A stretch of 64,000 bases of DNA from Cobetia sp. L2A1. Its GTDB lineage: Bacteria > Pseudomonadota > Gammaproteobacteria > Pseudomonadales > Halomonadaceae. The position numbers and the translations under genes are program-made. The stretch's first letter is position 1. Every line of letters starts with the position of its first letter. Under the pieces are notes generated by a model. It had not been told where the DNA came from, made no database searches, and was given only the letters and a program-made list of their open reading frames with translations. Shown one piece after another: positions 9,531-17,127 of the stretch. The stretch spans positions 868,001 to 932,000 of the forward strand of contig NZ_CP047025.1 of NCBI RefSeq assembly GCF_009796845.1. Direction: 5' to 3'.

Positions 9531-9569
9531 AAAAAACCCCGCAACGCTTCGGCGTTGCGGGGTTTTTTA
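9531..9569. terminator. bidirectional intrinsic terminator
   Basis: A perfect hairpin with arms AACCCCGCAACGC and GCGTTGCGGGGTT around a TTCG loop, flanked by an A-run on the left and a T-run on the right. It can terminate the SEC-C gene on the plus strand and ampG on the minus strand. Confidence 0.88.
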
Positions 9570-9714
9570 TGGCGAGGGCCTTAGTATTGAATCTGCCCCG
9601 TCCTGAATAGCGTTGACTCGTTCTGACTTACCTTTTGGGAGAGTGGGATGAACCTGGATAACCCTCCCGAAGAGTCCCCACGCTCGCCATACCCCCAGTG
9701 ACTCATTGACTAAG

Positions 9715-11091
9715 TCACTCTGCCGAGACGGTAGATGCCTTATGTGGCGTCGCCAGCATTGCCCCCCAGTGACGGAAGCGTAGCAGCAGCAGTAGGCCCG
9801 GGATGGCGGCAAGGGTACAGATCCAGAAGAAACTGTCCCAGCCAGCTGCCTCGGCAAGGTAGCCGGAAGGCGCAGCGATCACCACTCTTGGCAAGCCCAT
9901 GATTGAGGACAGCATGGCGTACTGACCCGCGGTAAAGCGCTTGTCGGTCAGGGCGCCCATGAAGGCGATGAAGGCGGCACTGCCCATGCCAGCTGCCAGA
10001 TTCTCGAACGCTACTACACCTGCAAGCCAGGGGAGGGAGTCTCCGACATGGTGAAGCCACACGAAGCCTGCGGTCGAGATCATCTGCAATAGCCCGAACC
10101 ACCATAGCGCCCGGTAGATACCGATGCGCATGATCATCAGACCGCCAAAGAAGGTGCCTGCCAGTAATGGCCATAGGCCGAACAACTTTACGGTGGTACC
10201 GATCTGGGCATTGGTGAAGCCGATATCCTTGTAGAAAGGCGTGGTCAGGTTGCCCGCAACGGAGTCGCCAAGCTTGTAGAGCAAGATGAACAGTAACAGC
10301 CAGATGGCACCATCGCGCTTCATGAAGTGGCGGATGGGGTCCCACAGGATTTCATGCAAGTGGTGGGCGCGCGGTGCTGCATGGGCCTTGGGCTCAGGGG
10401 CGAGCAGAGTGACCAGCATGCAGGCACCGAGCGCGCCAGCCATGATCAGGTAGGTGATGCGGAAGCCGATCAGGTCCGCCAGCACCAGGCCGCCCGCCGA
10501 GGCTAGCAGCATGCCGATTCGGTAGCCGTAGACATAGAAGCTGGAGCCTAGACCTAGTTCATGATCCGGCAGGTGCTCACGACGGTAGGCGTCGATCACG
10601 ATATCCTGGGTGGCACTGAAGAAGCTGACCGCTAGTGCGATGGCACCCATGGTCAGTGGTGCCATGTGCGGATCTTGCAGCGCGAGCAGCGCAATCAGCG
10701 CTGTCAGCGCTAGCTGAGCGATCATCAGCCAGCCACGCCGTCGCCCAAGGATAGGCGGCATGATGCGGTCCAGCAGCGGAGCCCACAGGAATTTGAGTGT
10801 ATAGGGGAGTCCGACCAGCGCTAGCAGGCCAACCGCATCCAGTGCCACGCCGGCATCGGTCATCCAAGCCTGGAGTACGCTACCAGTCAGCAGTAGCGGC
10901 AGGCCAGAAGCGAAGCCCATCAGGAACGTGATACCATGACGACCAACGAGTAAGCGTAAATCCTTTGAAGTCAAAGCCTTGCCTGTCCTTGCCGAGAGTG
11001 TGACCGCACATGCCACCCGCGATGTTTCGATGAAGTGATCGCGTGTGCCTTCAGTTGCCGGATTGTCGCACTGCCTGTCTGCAAGAGCCAT
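9715..11091 (-). CDS. ampG: AmpG-type muropeptide MFS transporter
   Basis: An inner-membrane major-facilitator protein with at least 12 hydrophobic helices, resembling AmpG, which imports anhydro-muropeptides for cell-wall recycling and feeds the AmpR/AmpC signal. Characteristic segments are GFASGLPLLLTGSVLQAWMT near the N-terminus, ATQDIVIDAYRREHL, and the arginine-rich loop ILGRRRGW. The ATG at 11091 was chosen: it has AGGA 6 bases upstream, while the only earlier start is a weak TTG at 11121. About 40 residues still precede the first conserved helix, so a later start is possible. It diverges from rfaH with 80 bases between. Confidence 0.85.
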   Translation of the reverse strand: MALADRQCDNPATEGTRDHFIETSRVACAVTLSARTGKALTSKDLRLLVGRHGITFLMGFASGLPLLLTGSVLQAWMTDAGVALDAVGLLALVGLPYTLKFLWAPLLDRIMPPILGRRRGWLMIAQLALTALIALLALQDPHMAPLTMGAIALAVSFFSATQDIVIDAYRREHLPDHELGLGSSFYVYGYRIGMLLASAGGLVLADLIGFRITYLIMAGALGACMLVTLLAPEPKAHAAPRAHHLHEILWDPIRHFMKRDGAIWLLLFILLYKLGDSVAGNLTTPFYKDIGFTNAQIGTTVKLFGLWPLLAGTFFGGLMIMRIGIYRALWWFGLLQMISTAGFVWLHHVGDSLPWLAGVVAFENLAAGMGSAAFIAFMGALTDKRFTAGQYAMLSSIMGLPRVVIAAPSGYLAEAAGWDSFFWICTLAAIPGLLLLLRFRHWGAMLATPHKASTVSAE

Positions 11092-11171
11092 GTATTGTCC
11101 TGCATGACAGCAGATGAGCAAGCTGGTACCGAGGATGTATTCACGGGGCAGGCAGGTAACAAGAGGTCATC

Positions 11172-11699
11172 ATGAGTGAAGCCCAGGATGCTGCCAAGGC
11201 GCGCTGGTACCTTATCCAGTGCAAGGGCGGGGAATCCTTTCGCGCTGCCGAAAACCTGAAAAATCAGGGCTTTCATGTTTTCCATCCTCTGCTTGAGGTG
11301 GAGAAGAAACGCGGTAGCAAGCTGCGTTGGGTTGAGGAACCACTCTTCCCTTACTACCTGTTCATTCGCCTGGATCAGGTCGACGACAACTGGCGTCCGA
11401 TTCGTTCGACACGCGGTGTACTCAAGCTCGTCAGCTTTGGGACGACACCAACGGCAGTCCCCACGGCGCTGGTTGATGCGCTCATGGCCAGTGGCGAGTG
11501 TCGCAAGGACCAGCCGGCGGAAAACGTGTATTTTCGTGCGGGCGAGCAAGTCGAGATCATTGATGGACCGCTGACATCACTGAGCGGTGTCTTTGAGGTC
11601 AGCAAGGGTGACGAGCGTGTCATCGTGCTGCTCAATTTGCTCAATCAGCAACAGCGAATCGAGTTGTCGAGTCGCCAGCTGCGTCGCACTGAGCGCTGA
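11172..11699 (+). CDS. rfaH: transcription antitermination protein RfaH
   Basis: A 175-residue NusG paralogue. The N-terminal NGN domain begins WYLIQCKGGESFRAAENL and carries the RfaH-type QGFHVFHPLLEVEKK and LFPYYLFIRL segments; the C-terminal KOW-like domain spans roughly residues 125-175. RfaH binds RNA polymerase paused at ops elements and carries it through long surface-polysaccharide or secretion operons, and its C-terminal domain recruits ribosomes. The ATG has AGAGG 5 bases upstream. No ops-linked operon is present in this window, so its targets lie elsewhere. A specialised NusG paralogue with another target set is the alternative. Confidence 0.88.
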   Translation: MSEAQDAAKARWYLIQCKGGESFRAAENLKNQGFHVFHPLLEVEKKRGSKLRWVEEPLFPYYLFIRLDQVDDNWRPIRSTRGVLKLVSFGTTPTAVPTALVDALMASGECRKDQPAENVYFRAGEQVEIIDGPLTSLSGVFEVSKGDERVIVLLNLLNQQQRIELSSRQLRRTER

Positions 11700-11750
11700 A
11701 GCTGTCCCAAATCTTGTTATTCTGAACCCGAAGACGTGAGTGGAGTCCCC

Positions 11751-12257
11751 ATGCCGATTTCTCCGCAGCAGGTAGTCAGCCTGCATTACATCCTGCGCAC
11801 TGCTGATGGTGCCACGCTAGACAGCTCTCTCGACCGTGAGCCGATGGATTACCTGCATGGTCATGACAATATTCTCGCGGCGCTGGAAAGCGCGCTGGAA
11901 GGGTGTGATGTTGGTGATAAGCGCATTGTCTCTCTCACGGCCGCTGAGGGTTTCGGTGAGCGTGATGAAGCGCTCGTTCAGTATTTCGGGCGCGATGCCT
12001 TCGGCCCTGGCGAGATTGGCGTCGGCATGCGTTTTCAAGCGCGTACGCCCGAGGGGCAGCGTTCTGTAACGGTACTCGAGATAGGAGAGCGGCAGGTCAA
12101 GGTTGATGCCAACCATCCATTGGCGGGGCAGGCGCTGGATTGGGATGTCGAGATACTCGATATTCGAGATGCCACGCGTGCTGAGTTGTCAGCAGGACAC
12201 CCGCTGGGCCTCGATGTCAGTCATACCGAGATCGAAGACAAGAAAGTTCGCCGTTGA
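11751..12257 (+). CDS. FKBP-type peptidyl-prolyl isomerase, SlyD-like, without metal-binding tail
   Basis: A 168-residue FKBP with the SlyD/FkpB layout: a split FKBP domain (LHYILRTADGATLDSS, then MDYLHGHDNILAALESALEG) with an inserted-flap chaperone domain around residues 70-130. It should catalyse cis/trans prolyl isomerisation in the cytoplasm and bind unfolded chains. E. coli SlyD ends in a His/Cys-rich nickel-binding tail; this protein stops at LGLDVSHTEIEDKKVRR and has none, so a role in nickel delivery is not supported. The ATG at 11751 has GGAG 5 bases upstream; an in-frame GTG at 11736 lacks a ribosome site. Confidence 0.85.
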   Translation: MPISPQQVVSLHYILRTADGATLDSSLDREPMDYLHGHDNILAALESALEGCDVGDKRIVSLTAAEGFGERDEALVQYFGRDAFGPGEIGVGMRFQARTPEGQRSVTVLEIGERQVKVDANHPLAGQALDWDVEILDIRDATRAELSAGHPLGLDVSHTEIEDKKVRR

Positions 12258-12350
12258 GGGGCTGCTACTTCAGATATGTTGTGGTTGCCGGCCTGGTACC
12301 TGATATGCAGGGGTAAAATGGCGTGTCACGCCACTGGATGACGACACAAA

Positions 12351-12389
12351 AAGAAGGCGCTCTCGACAATTGTCGGTGCGCCTTCTTTT
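12351..12389 (+). terminator. intrinsic terminator after the SlyD-like gene
   Basis: The arms AAGAAGGCGC and GCGCCTTCTT are followed by TTT. It closes the rfaH/slyD-like side and isolates the next transcription unit (12390-12722). Confidence 0.8.
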
Positions 12390-12524
12390 GTAATATCGGC
12401 ATATCGTCTATCTCGGCATAGCATCAATATCAGCAAAAATTGATATGGATCATGATGATGTGCGTGGTCGAGGCGCTGCATGACATGGCTTGATGCAGGT
12501 CATCTTTCTTGTTCAGAAGTCGCG

Positions 12525-12722
12525 ATATCCTGTTGTCATCAGGAACGGCGTCAAGGAGTAGAAAGGTGTCAATCGCAGGCAGAGATTGGCATTGCAGGAT
12601 ACCTCTTGGGGAAGAGGCAGGCCAAGGATGGCCTATCTGCCAGAGTCTGACATGCAGGTGTCAGTCTTATCGTCAGGGGAGGGGGAAACCCCGCTGGCCG
12701 GCCTTCGGGTCGGCTTTTTTTG
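12525..12722 (+). ncRNA. candidate Csr/Rsm-type small RNA (orphan transcription unit)
   Basis: No credible gene lies between the terminator at 12351-12389 and the ComEA-like gene, yet a strong intrinsic terminator on the plus strand ends at 12721. The stretch before it holds at least six GGA triplets (near 12542, 12555, 12597, 12610, 12627, 12679) and stacked perfect hairpins: 12602-12617 (loop GGGG followed by A), 12619-12634 with AGGA exactly in the loop and an outer GGCAG/CTGCC extension, and 12647-12664 with a loop containing AGG. AGGA/GGA in hairpin loops is what CsrA/RsmA binds in CsrB and RsmX/Y/Z RNAs. The 5' end is a guess. An open frame at 12509-12796 runs through the terminator and is not credible. 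Confidence 0.42.
12697..12721 (+). terminator. intrinsic terminator of the orphan unit
   Basis: The arms GCCGGCC and GGTCGGC enclose TTCG and are followed by seven T residues. No gene ends just upstream on this strand, which is the main argument for a small RNA here. Nothing further is seen between 12722 and 12822. Confidence 0.85.
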
Positions 12723-12822
12723 TGCTACGGCCTCAGGTTGAGACGGAAGCTCCCTGGCAAGAAGCCACAGCGTTAACTGTGGCCCTCATATTTTGACGCT
12801 TCCATTGGTATCGATGCCGCTA

Positions 12823-13227
12823 TCAGCTCTCGTTGGCCACTACCTTGGTGAGAGATTCAGGAGGCGCCGTTTTCTGGCCTTGTGTCTTGCTCGTGACCTT
12901 GGGTGGTGTGACAGCAGCAGTTGATGCCTTGGCAGATGGTGCTTTGGTTGATGAAGTCTTGGTCGCATTGCCCAGCGTCAGAGTGGTATCCATCCGCTGC
13001 AGCGTATTGGTGCTGATACCTTTGACATCCGCGAGTTGCTCGACCGAAGTGAAAGGCCCATTGGCTTCCCTCCAGGCCACGATAGCCGCGGCCTTCTTGT
13101 CGCCTATCCCCTTGAGCTGGGTAAGCTGCTCAAGATTTGCCGTATTGATGTTCAGCTCTGCCGCCTGGCTGAGTGAAGAGAACGCCATCAGGCCTGCTAC
13201 GACAAGTGTTCCTAGAACAGTTTTCAT
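12823..13227 (-). CDS. ComEA-like periplasmic helix-hairpin-helix protein
   Basis: A 134-residue exported protein. A signal peptide ends near residue 22 (MKTVLGTLVVAGLMAFSSLSQA). It is followed by a helix-hairpin-helix pair, NINTANLEQLTQLKGIGDKK and GPFTSVEQLADVKGIS, at about residues 25-85. The remaining 50 residues are Ser/Thr/Ala/Lys-rich and look disordered. Proteins of this kind bind double-stranded DNA without sequence preference; ComEA uses this to pull DNA into the periplasm during natural transformation. No other competence gene adjoins it (comF is 28 kb away), so uptake is only a possibility. Confidence 0.85.
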   Translation of the reverse strand: MKTVLGTLVVAGLMAFSSLSQAAELNINTANLEQLTQLKGIGDKKAAAIVAWREANGPFTSVEQLADVKGISTNTLQRMDTTLTLGNATKTSSTKAPSAKASTAAVTPPKVTSKTQGQKTAPPESLTKVVANES

Positions 13228-13461
13228 GATCGTATCCTTTGGTCATGATGTGGTGGCCTTGGAGGTAGAATGCCGGGGCTGACCACCTGTCGCCCAGTGC
13301 GAGAATTACTGTGGTCCAGTGGTTATATTTTTGGTTATTTAGAATTAAACGATTGCTCACGCTTTCACGCTTTTCTGTCATCAACGTAGAAAAGCGCTAG
13401 TGAGGATAGCGAGCTGATTCGTTTCATCTTTCTGTAGGCATACAGACGAAGGGGCGGACGC

Positions 13462-13467
13462 TATAAT
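13462..13467 (+). promoter_or_regulatory. -10 element upstream of pyrF
   Basis: A perfect TATAAT lies 59 bases before the pyrF ATG; no good -35 hexamer is seen at 16-18 bases. It overlaps an in-frame ATG at 13466, which therefore cannot be the start of a transcript from this promoter. Confidence 0.5.
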
Positions 13468-13525
13468 GCTGCCCCTAGCCCATGACCCTCTGTCATTGCG
13501 CCTTGTCTCAACGCTCGGAGCCTGG

Positions 13526-14233
13526 ATGCCTGTCACGAATTCCCCCCTGATCATCGCCCTTGATTACCCTGACCTCGCTTCGGCGATGGCCATGGCAGAC
13601 CAACTCGATCCGGCGCGTTGTCGCGTCAAGGTCGGCAAGGAACTGTTCACACGTGTCGGACCAGATATCCTCACGGCGCTGCACCAGCGTGGCTTTGAGA
13701 TCTTTCTCGATCTCAAGTTTCATGACATTCCCAATACGACCGCTCAAGCCGTGCTGGCGGCGGCTGAGCATGGTGTGTGGATGACCAATGTGCATGCGTC
13801 GGGCGGTGCGCGAATGATGGAAGCCGCCGCCAAGGCATTGACTGCACGGAATCTGAAGACGCAGCTGATCGCCGTGACAGTTCTGACCAGCATGGAGCAG
13901 CAGGACTTGGCAGACATCGGATTGGACGTGACGCCCCTCGAACAGGTTGAGCGTCTGGCGATGCTGGCTCAACAAAGCGGGATGCACGGTGTCGTGTGCT
14001 CGGCACGCGAAACATCGAGTCTCAAGACGCTTTGCGGTTCCGACTTCCTCAAGGTAACGCCAGGGATGCGTCCGAGCTTTGCTCAGGCGGGTGATCAGCG
14101 TCGTACCATGACACCGAGCGAAGCGATGGCGGCTGGCAGCACGCACCTGGTGATCGGGCGTCCTGTCACTCAGGCCGACGCGCCGATGATGGCGCTGTCT
14201 GCTATTGAGAAAGAGTTGCGTGGTTTGATGTGA
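13526..14233 (+). CDS. pyrF: orotidine 5'-phosphate decarboxylase
   Basis: A 235-residue enzyme that decarboxylates OMP to UMP, the last step of pyrimidine synthesis. Visible are the opening [11 protein letters not shown], the catalytic [10 protein letters not shown] (Lys-Asp pair of the KxxxD array) and the phosphate-binding VTPGMRPS and [10 protein letters not shown]. The ATG at 13526 was preferred to the one at 13466 because GGAG lies 5 bases upstream, the length fits the family, and the earlier ATG sits inside the likely -10 box. A terminator follows. Confidence 0.95.
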   Translation: MPVTNSPLIIALDYPDLASAMAMADQLDPARCRVKVGKELFTRVGPDILTALHQRGFEIFLDLKFHDIPNTTAQAVLAAAEHGVWMTNVHASGGARMMEAAAKALTARNLKTQLIAVTVLTSMEQQDLADIGLDVTPLEQVERLAMLAQQSGMHGVVCSARETSSLKTLCGSDFLKVTPGMRPSFAQAGDQRRTMTPSEAMAAGSTHLVIGRPVTQADAPMMALSAIEKELRGLM

Positions 14234-14320
14234 GCATTGAGTTGCTGGAATTGCACTACTGGCATTGAGTTGCCGAGCCACTCGGAATAGTACAGATCAA
14301 AGTGGTATGGGCTTGAAATG

Positions 14321-14356
14321 AAAACGCCAGCCGCGTCATTAGCGGCTGGCGTTTTG
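14321..14356. terminator. bidirectional intrinsic terminator
   Basis: The arms AAAACGCCAGCCGC and GCGGCTGGCGTTTT form a long perfect hairpin flanked by A and T runs, between converging pyrF and the SIMPL gene. Confidence 0.88.
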
Positions 14357-14428
14357 TGTGGCAGGTATTGCGCGAAGATGATCAGGTGCAAGTCGCAAGT
14401 CGCAAGTGCATGTACTCGCCGAACAAGC

Positions 14429-15259
14429 TTAGTCAGTGGACTTCAGTGCCCAGCTGACCTGTACGTTGCTTTCCAGGCTCAGCTCGCCGGGACGATATTC
14501 GCTGCCACTGCTTTTGGCTTCTGCCATGTCAGTACGCATGGCCATCATCTGCGGGCGCGGATTGTTGGAAGATTCGTTGATTGACTGGACTGCGCCTAGC
14601 GTAGCTCCCAGCGTTTCAGCCATCAGTTCGGCTTTATGACGTGCGTTCAGGAGCGCTTCCTTGAGTACCTTGTCTTCCAGTGCATCACGATCACTGAGCT
14701 GGTACTGCACGCCAGCGAGCTGATTCACACCCGCCCCCAATAGTAGATCAATCACTTCTGGAACCTGATTGAGATCCCCCAGTGAAATACTGATCGGGCG
14801 TTCGAGGTGAGTGCGCTGCCACTGCTGTGGATCCTGGTCGTTATCGTTACGCTGATAATACAGCTCAGGACGCAGGTTCAGGCTGCCGGCACTGATCTGC
14901 CTGCTATCGATACCTGCCTTCTCAAGTGCCTTGATCAAGGTTGCCATCCGTGTCTCTAGTGTTTCGCGCGCCTGGCGGGCGGCTTCACCTTGTACCTTGC
15001 TGTCTGGCGCCTTGTCATCCACTTTGCGAGCAGGCGTCTTTTCCCACAGACGTGCTTCGATACTGGCCTTGTCAGGTGCCGCTTCAACACTGGCACTGGC
15101 ACTGACATTTACCAGTGCAGGCGATGGAGTCTGATCGGCCTGAGCCGTCCCCAGCGCACTGAGGGCTGTCAATGTCATGCCCAGGCTTAGCACCAGTGCT
15201 TTGCGGCTGGTATGCGCAGAGCGAACGACGGAAGGCTTGATGGGGAAGATAGTCAACAT
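14429..15259 (-). CDS. SIMPL domain (DUF541) exported protein
   Basis: A 276-residue protein with a signal peptide: a basic start, then a hydrophobic stretch LVLSLGMTLTALSALGTAQA. A SIMPL/DUF541 domain (LVNVSASASVEAAPDKASIE through the C-terminus) fills the rest. E. coli YggE is the best-known member and is linked to oxidative-stress tolerance; the biochemical role is unknown. The ATG at 15259 has AAGGAG 5 bases upstream; an open extension to 15355 lacks one. It stands alone between the pyrF terminator and btuF, which diverges from it. Confidence 0.87.
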   Translation of the reverse strand: MLTIFPIKPSVVRSAHTSRKALVLSLGMTLTALSALGTAQADQTPSPALVNVSASASVEAAPDKASIEARLWEKTPARKVDDKAPDSKVQGEAARQARETLETRMATLIKALEKAGIDSRQISAGSLNLRPELYYQRNDNDQDPQQWQRTHLERPISISLGDLNQVPEVIDLLLGAGVNQLAGVQYQLSDRDALEDKVLKEALLNARHKAELMAETLGATLGAVQSINESSNNPRPQMMAMRTDMAEAKSSGSEYRPGELSLESNVQVSWALKSTD

Positions 15260-15441
15260 GGAAGCTCCTTGGGTGCACGAGGCAGAGATCGGGAGAGGGC
15301 TGGTATGACAGGGCGTGACATCAAGTAGGAAGCGATGGGATGCGCTGAGTATCACATGAAGCCATGTTCACGGAGAGGTGACCCTCAAGGCAATGATGAG
15401 CAGACAGTTATTGTAGATACAAGCCATGGAGGAAGTACTCA

Positions 15442-16395
15442 TTGAACAAGCCCCATATGGAAACCGGAGTCTCCCCATGCTCGCCTGTCGCGAGTTTCAG
15501 ACGTCTAGTACTGGGTATGGCCTGCCTGTTGATCAGCCTTGGTGCTGCTCTTCCAGTGCTGGCCGCATCGGCGGTGACGGCTATCGATGACAGCGGTAAG
15601 CGCATCACGCTGCCATACGCTGCACAGCGAGTGGTCACGTTAGCACCGCACGCCGTTGAGCTGGTGGCTGCTGCGGGCGGGTTGTCTTCATTGGTCGGCG
15701 TCAGTCAGGGCAGTGACTATCCGCTTTCGATCGCTCAGCTCCCCCGTGTGGCCAGTTATCAAGGGCCTGATCTGGAAGCGGTGCTGGCGGCGAAGCCCTC
15801 GTTGATCGTGGCGTGGGGCAGTGGCTTGTCGGCAGAGATGCGGGCACGGCTGTCGGCGCTTGGCCTTGTTGTCTTCATCAGCGAGCCAAGGACCCTAGCG
15901 GATGTGCTGTCCAATATCACGCGTCTAGGACAACTGATGGGGACCCAGGCAGAGGCGGACAAGCGAGTGGCTGCACTCGCGACACGTATCGATCAACTCG
16001 AGGGACACTCGCGTGCAGCAGGAGGCGAGCCACTGCCGGTCTTCTTCATGCTCGGTGACAGCCCAATGACGACATTGGCGGGCGGGCATCTGGTCAATGA
16101 GTTGATTCGTCGTTGCGGCGGCGAGCCGCTGCTGGCAGATGCACCGACACTGGTGCCGCAAATTCGTCGTGAGGCATTGTGGTTGGCGCAGCCACACTTG
16201 ATTTTGCATCCTGTTGTCGCTGGCGCGCCACGTCAGCGTTGGGAGGAAGAGTGGCGGGCACGGAGTGGTTCGCTGGCCTCGGTCGCCTTGGCGGGGCTTG
16301 ATCCTGATCTGATCAGTCGTCCGGGACCGCGCAGCATTGAGGCGATGGCAGAGGTCTGCGCTGCCATCGCGAAGGTGCGTGCTGACTCACGTTGA
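15442..16395 (+). CDS. btuF: cobalamin (or hemin) ABC transporter substrate-binding protein
   Basis: A 317-residue periplasmic binding protein of the BtuF/FhuD class III fold. The signal peptide LVLGMACLLISLGAALPVLA sits at about residues 22-41; then come VTAIDDSGKRITLP and RVVTLAPHAVELVAAAG. Its place beside cobO and btuB makes vitamin B12 the likely ligand; hemin or a siderophore is the alternative. The start is a TTG at 15442 with GGAGG ending 9 bases upstream; the in-frame ATG at 15457 is too far from it. No btuC or btuD lies nearby. Its stop codon abuts the converging cobO stop. Confidence 0.82.
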   Translation: MNKPHMETGVSPCSPVASFRRLVLGMACLLISLGAALPVLAASAVTAIDDSGKRITLPYAAQRVVTLAPHAVELVAAAGGLSSLVGVSQGSDYPLSIAQLPRVASYQGPDLEAVLAAKPSLIVAWGSGLSAEMRARLSALGLVVFISEPRTLADVLSNITRLGQLMGTQAEADKRVAALATRIDQLEGHSRAAGGEPLPVFFMLGDSPMTTLAGGHLVNELIRRCGGEPLLADAPTLVPQIRREALWLAQPHLILHPVVAGAPRQRWEEEWRARSGSLASVALAGLDPDLISRPGPRSIEAMAEVCAAIAKVRADSR

Positions 16396-16995
16396 TCAGA
16401 AGTCGATCCCACGGCGGGCCTTGAGGCCGTGATTGAAGCCGTGACGAATCTCGGTCATCTCGGTGACGGTATCGGCGCAGGCGACGAGCTCGCGGTTGGC
16501 ATTGCGCCCGGTGATGATGACGGTCTGCTCCTCGGGGCGATTTTCCAGCGCGGTCATCACCTCTTCGAGCGATAGATAGCCGAACTTGACCATATACGTC
16601 AGCTCATCCAATACCACCAGATAGACGTTCTCGTCGGCCATCATGCGCTTGGCTTCCTGCCAGACCGCCTGGCAGGCGGCAGTATCAGCGTCCCGATTCT
16701 GGGTGTCCCAGGTGAAGCCGGTGGTCATGGCGTGGACTTCGAGGTTGGCATCCTCGGCAAGGCGCTCACGCTCTCCGCATTCCCACAGCCCCTTGATGAA
16801 CTGGATGACGCCAACCTTGTAGCCATAGCCCAATGCACGAGTGATGGTGCCCCAGGCTGCCGTCGTCTTGCCCTTGCCGTTGCCGGTGAAGACCAATAAC
16901 TGACCACGCTCTTCATTGGCCTGTGCCACCTTGTCATCGACGTGTGTCTTGAGCTTTTCCATTGCCGTTTTATGGCGAGTGTTCCGGTCAGTCAT
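16396..16995 (-). CDS. cobO: cob(I)yrinic acid a,c-diamide adenosyltransferase
   Basis: A 199-residue enzyme of the CobO/BtuR/CobA family that transfers the adenosyl group of ATP to cob(I)alamin or its precursors. The P-loop is FTGNGKGKTTAAWG; further signatures are VGVIQFIKG, LVVLDELTYMVKFGYL and IITGRNANREL. The ATG has AGGAAAG upstream. It is 132 bases downstream of btuB on the same strand, so it may share the cobalamin riboswitch. With btuB and btuF it forms a B12 salvage group. The coding ends of cobO and btuF touch without a terminator between them. Confidence 0.93.
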   Translation of the reverse strand: MTDRNTRHKTAMEKLKTHVDDKVAQANEERGQLLVFTGNGKGKTTAAWGTITRALGYGYKVGVIQFIKGLWECGERERLAEDANLEVHAMTTGFTWDTQNRDADTAACQAVWQEAKRMMADENVYLVVLDELTYMVKFGYLSLEEVMTALENRPEEQTVIITGRNANRELVACADTVTEMTEIRHGFNHGLKARRGIDF

Positions 16996-17056
16996 GCTGC
17001 TTTCCTCGTCTGGACGATCAGTGCGTCTTCATCGCGTGTCGATGGTTCGTGATTCA

Positions 17057-17092
17057 AGGCACTGCGCCGACCCATGGGTCGGCGCAGTGCCT
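17057..17092. repeat. 36-bp perfect palindrome between btuB and cobO
   Basis: Two 18-base arms beginning AGGCACTGCGCCGACCCA meet with no spacer. There is no T-run on either side, so it is not a standard terminator. It lies 36 bases after the btuB stop and may act as a processing site, a 3'-end stabiliser or a partial terminator before cobO. Confidence 0.85.
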
Positions 17093-17127
17093 GATGTCAG
17101 AGAAAGACCCTCAGAAGAAGACCCTCA

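Noticed and set aside
12509-12796. 95-codon open frame in the intergenic region before the ComEA-like gene
   Set aside because: It reads through a strong intrinsic terminator, lacks a convincing start and has biased, shadow-like composition; the small-RNA reading is better.
14388-14408. GCAAGTC repeated three times after pyrF terminator
   Set aside because: A short 7-base repeat of three copies in non-coding DNA; too small to suggest function.
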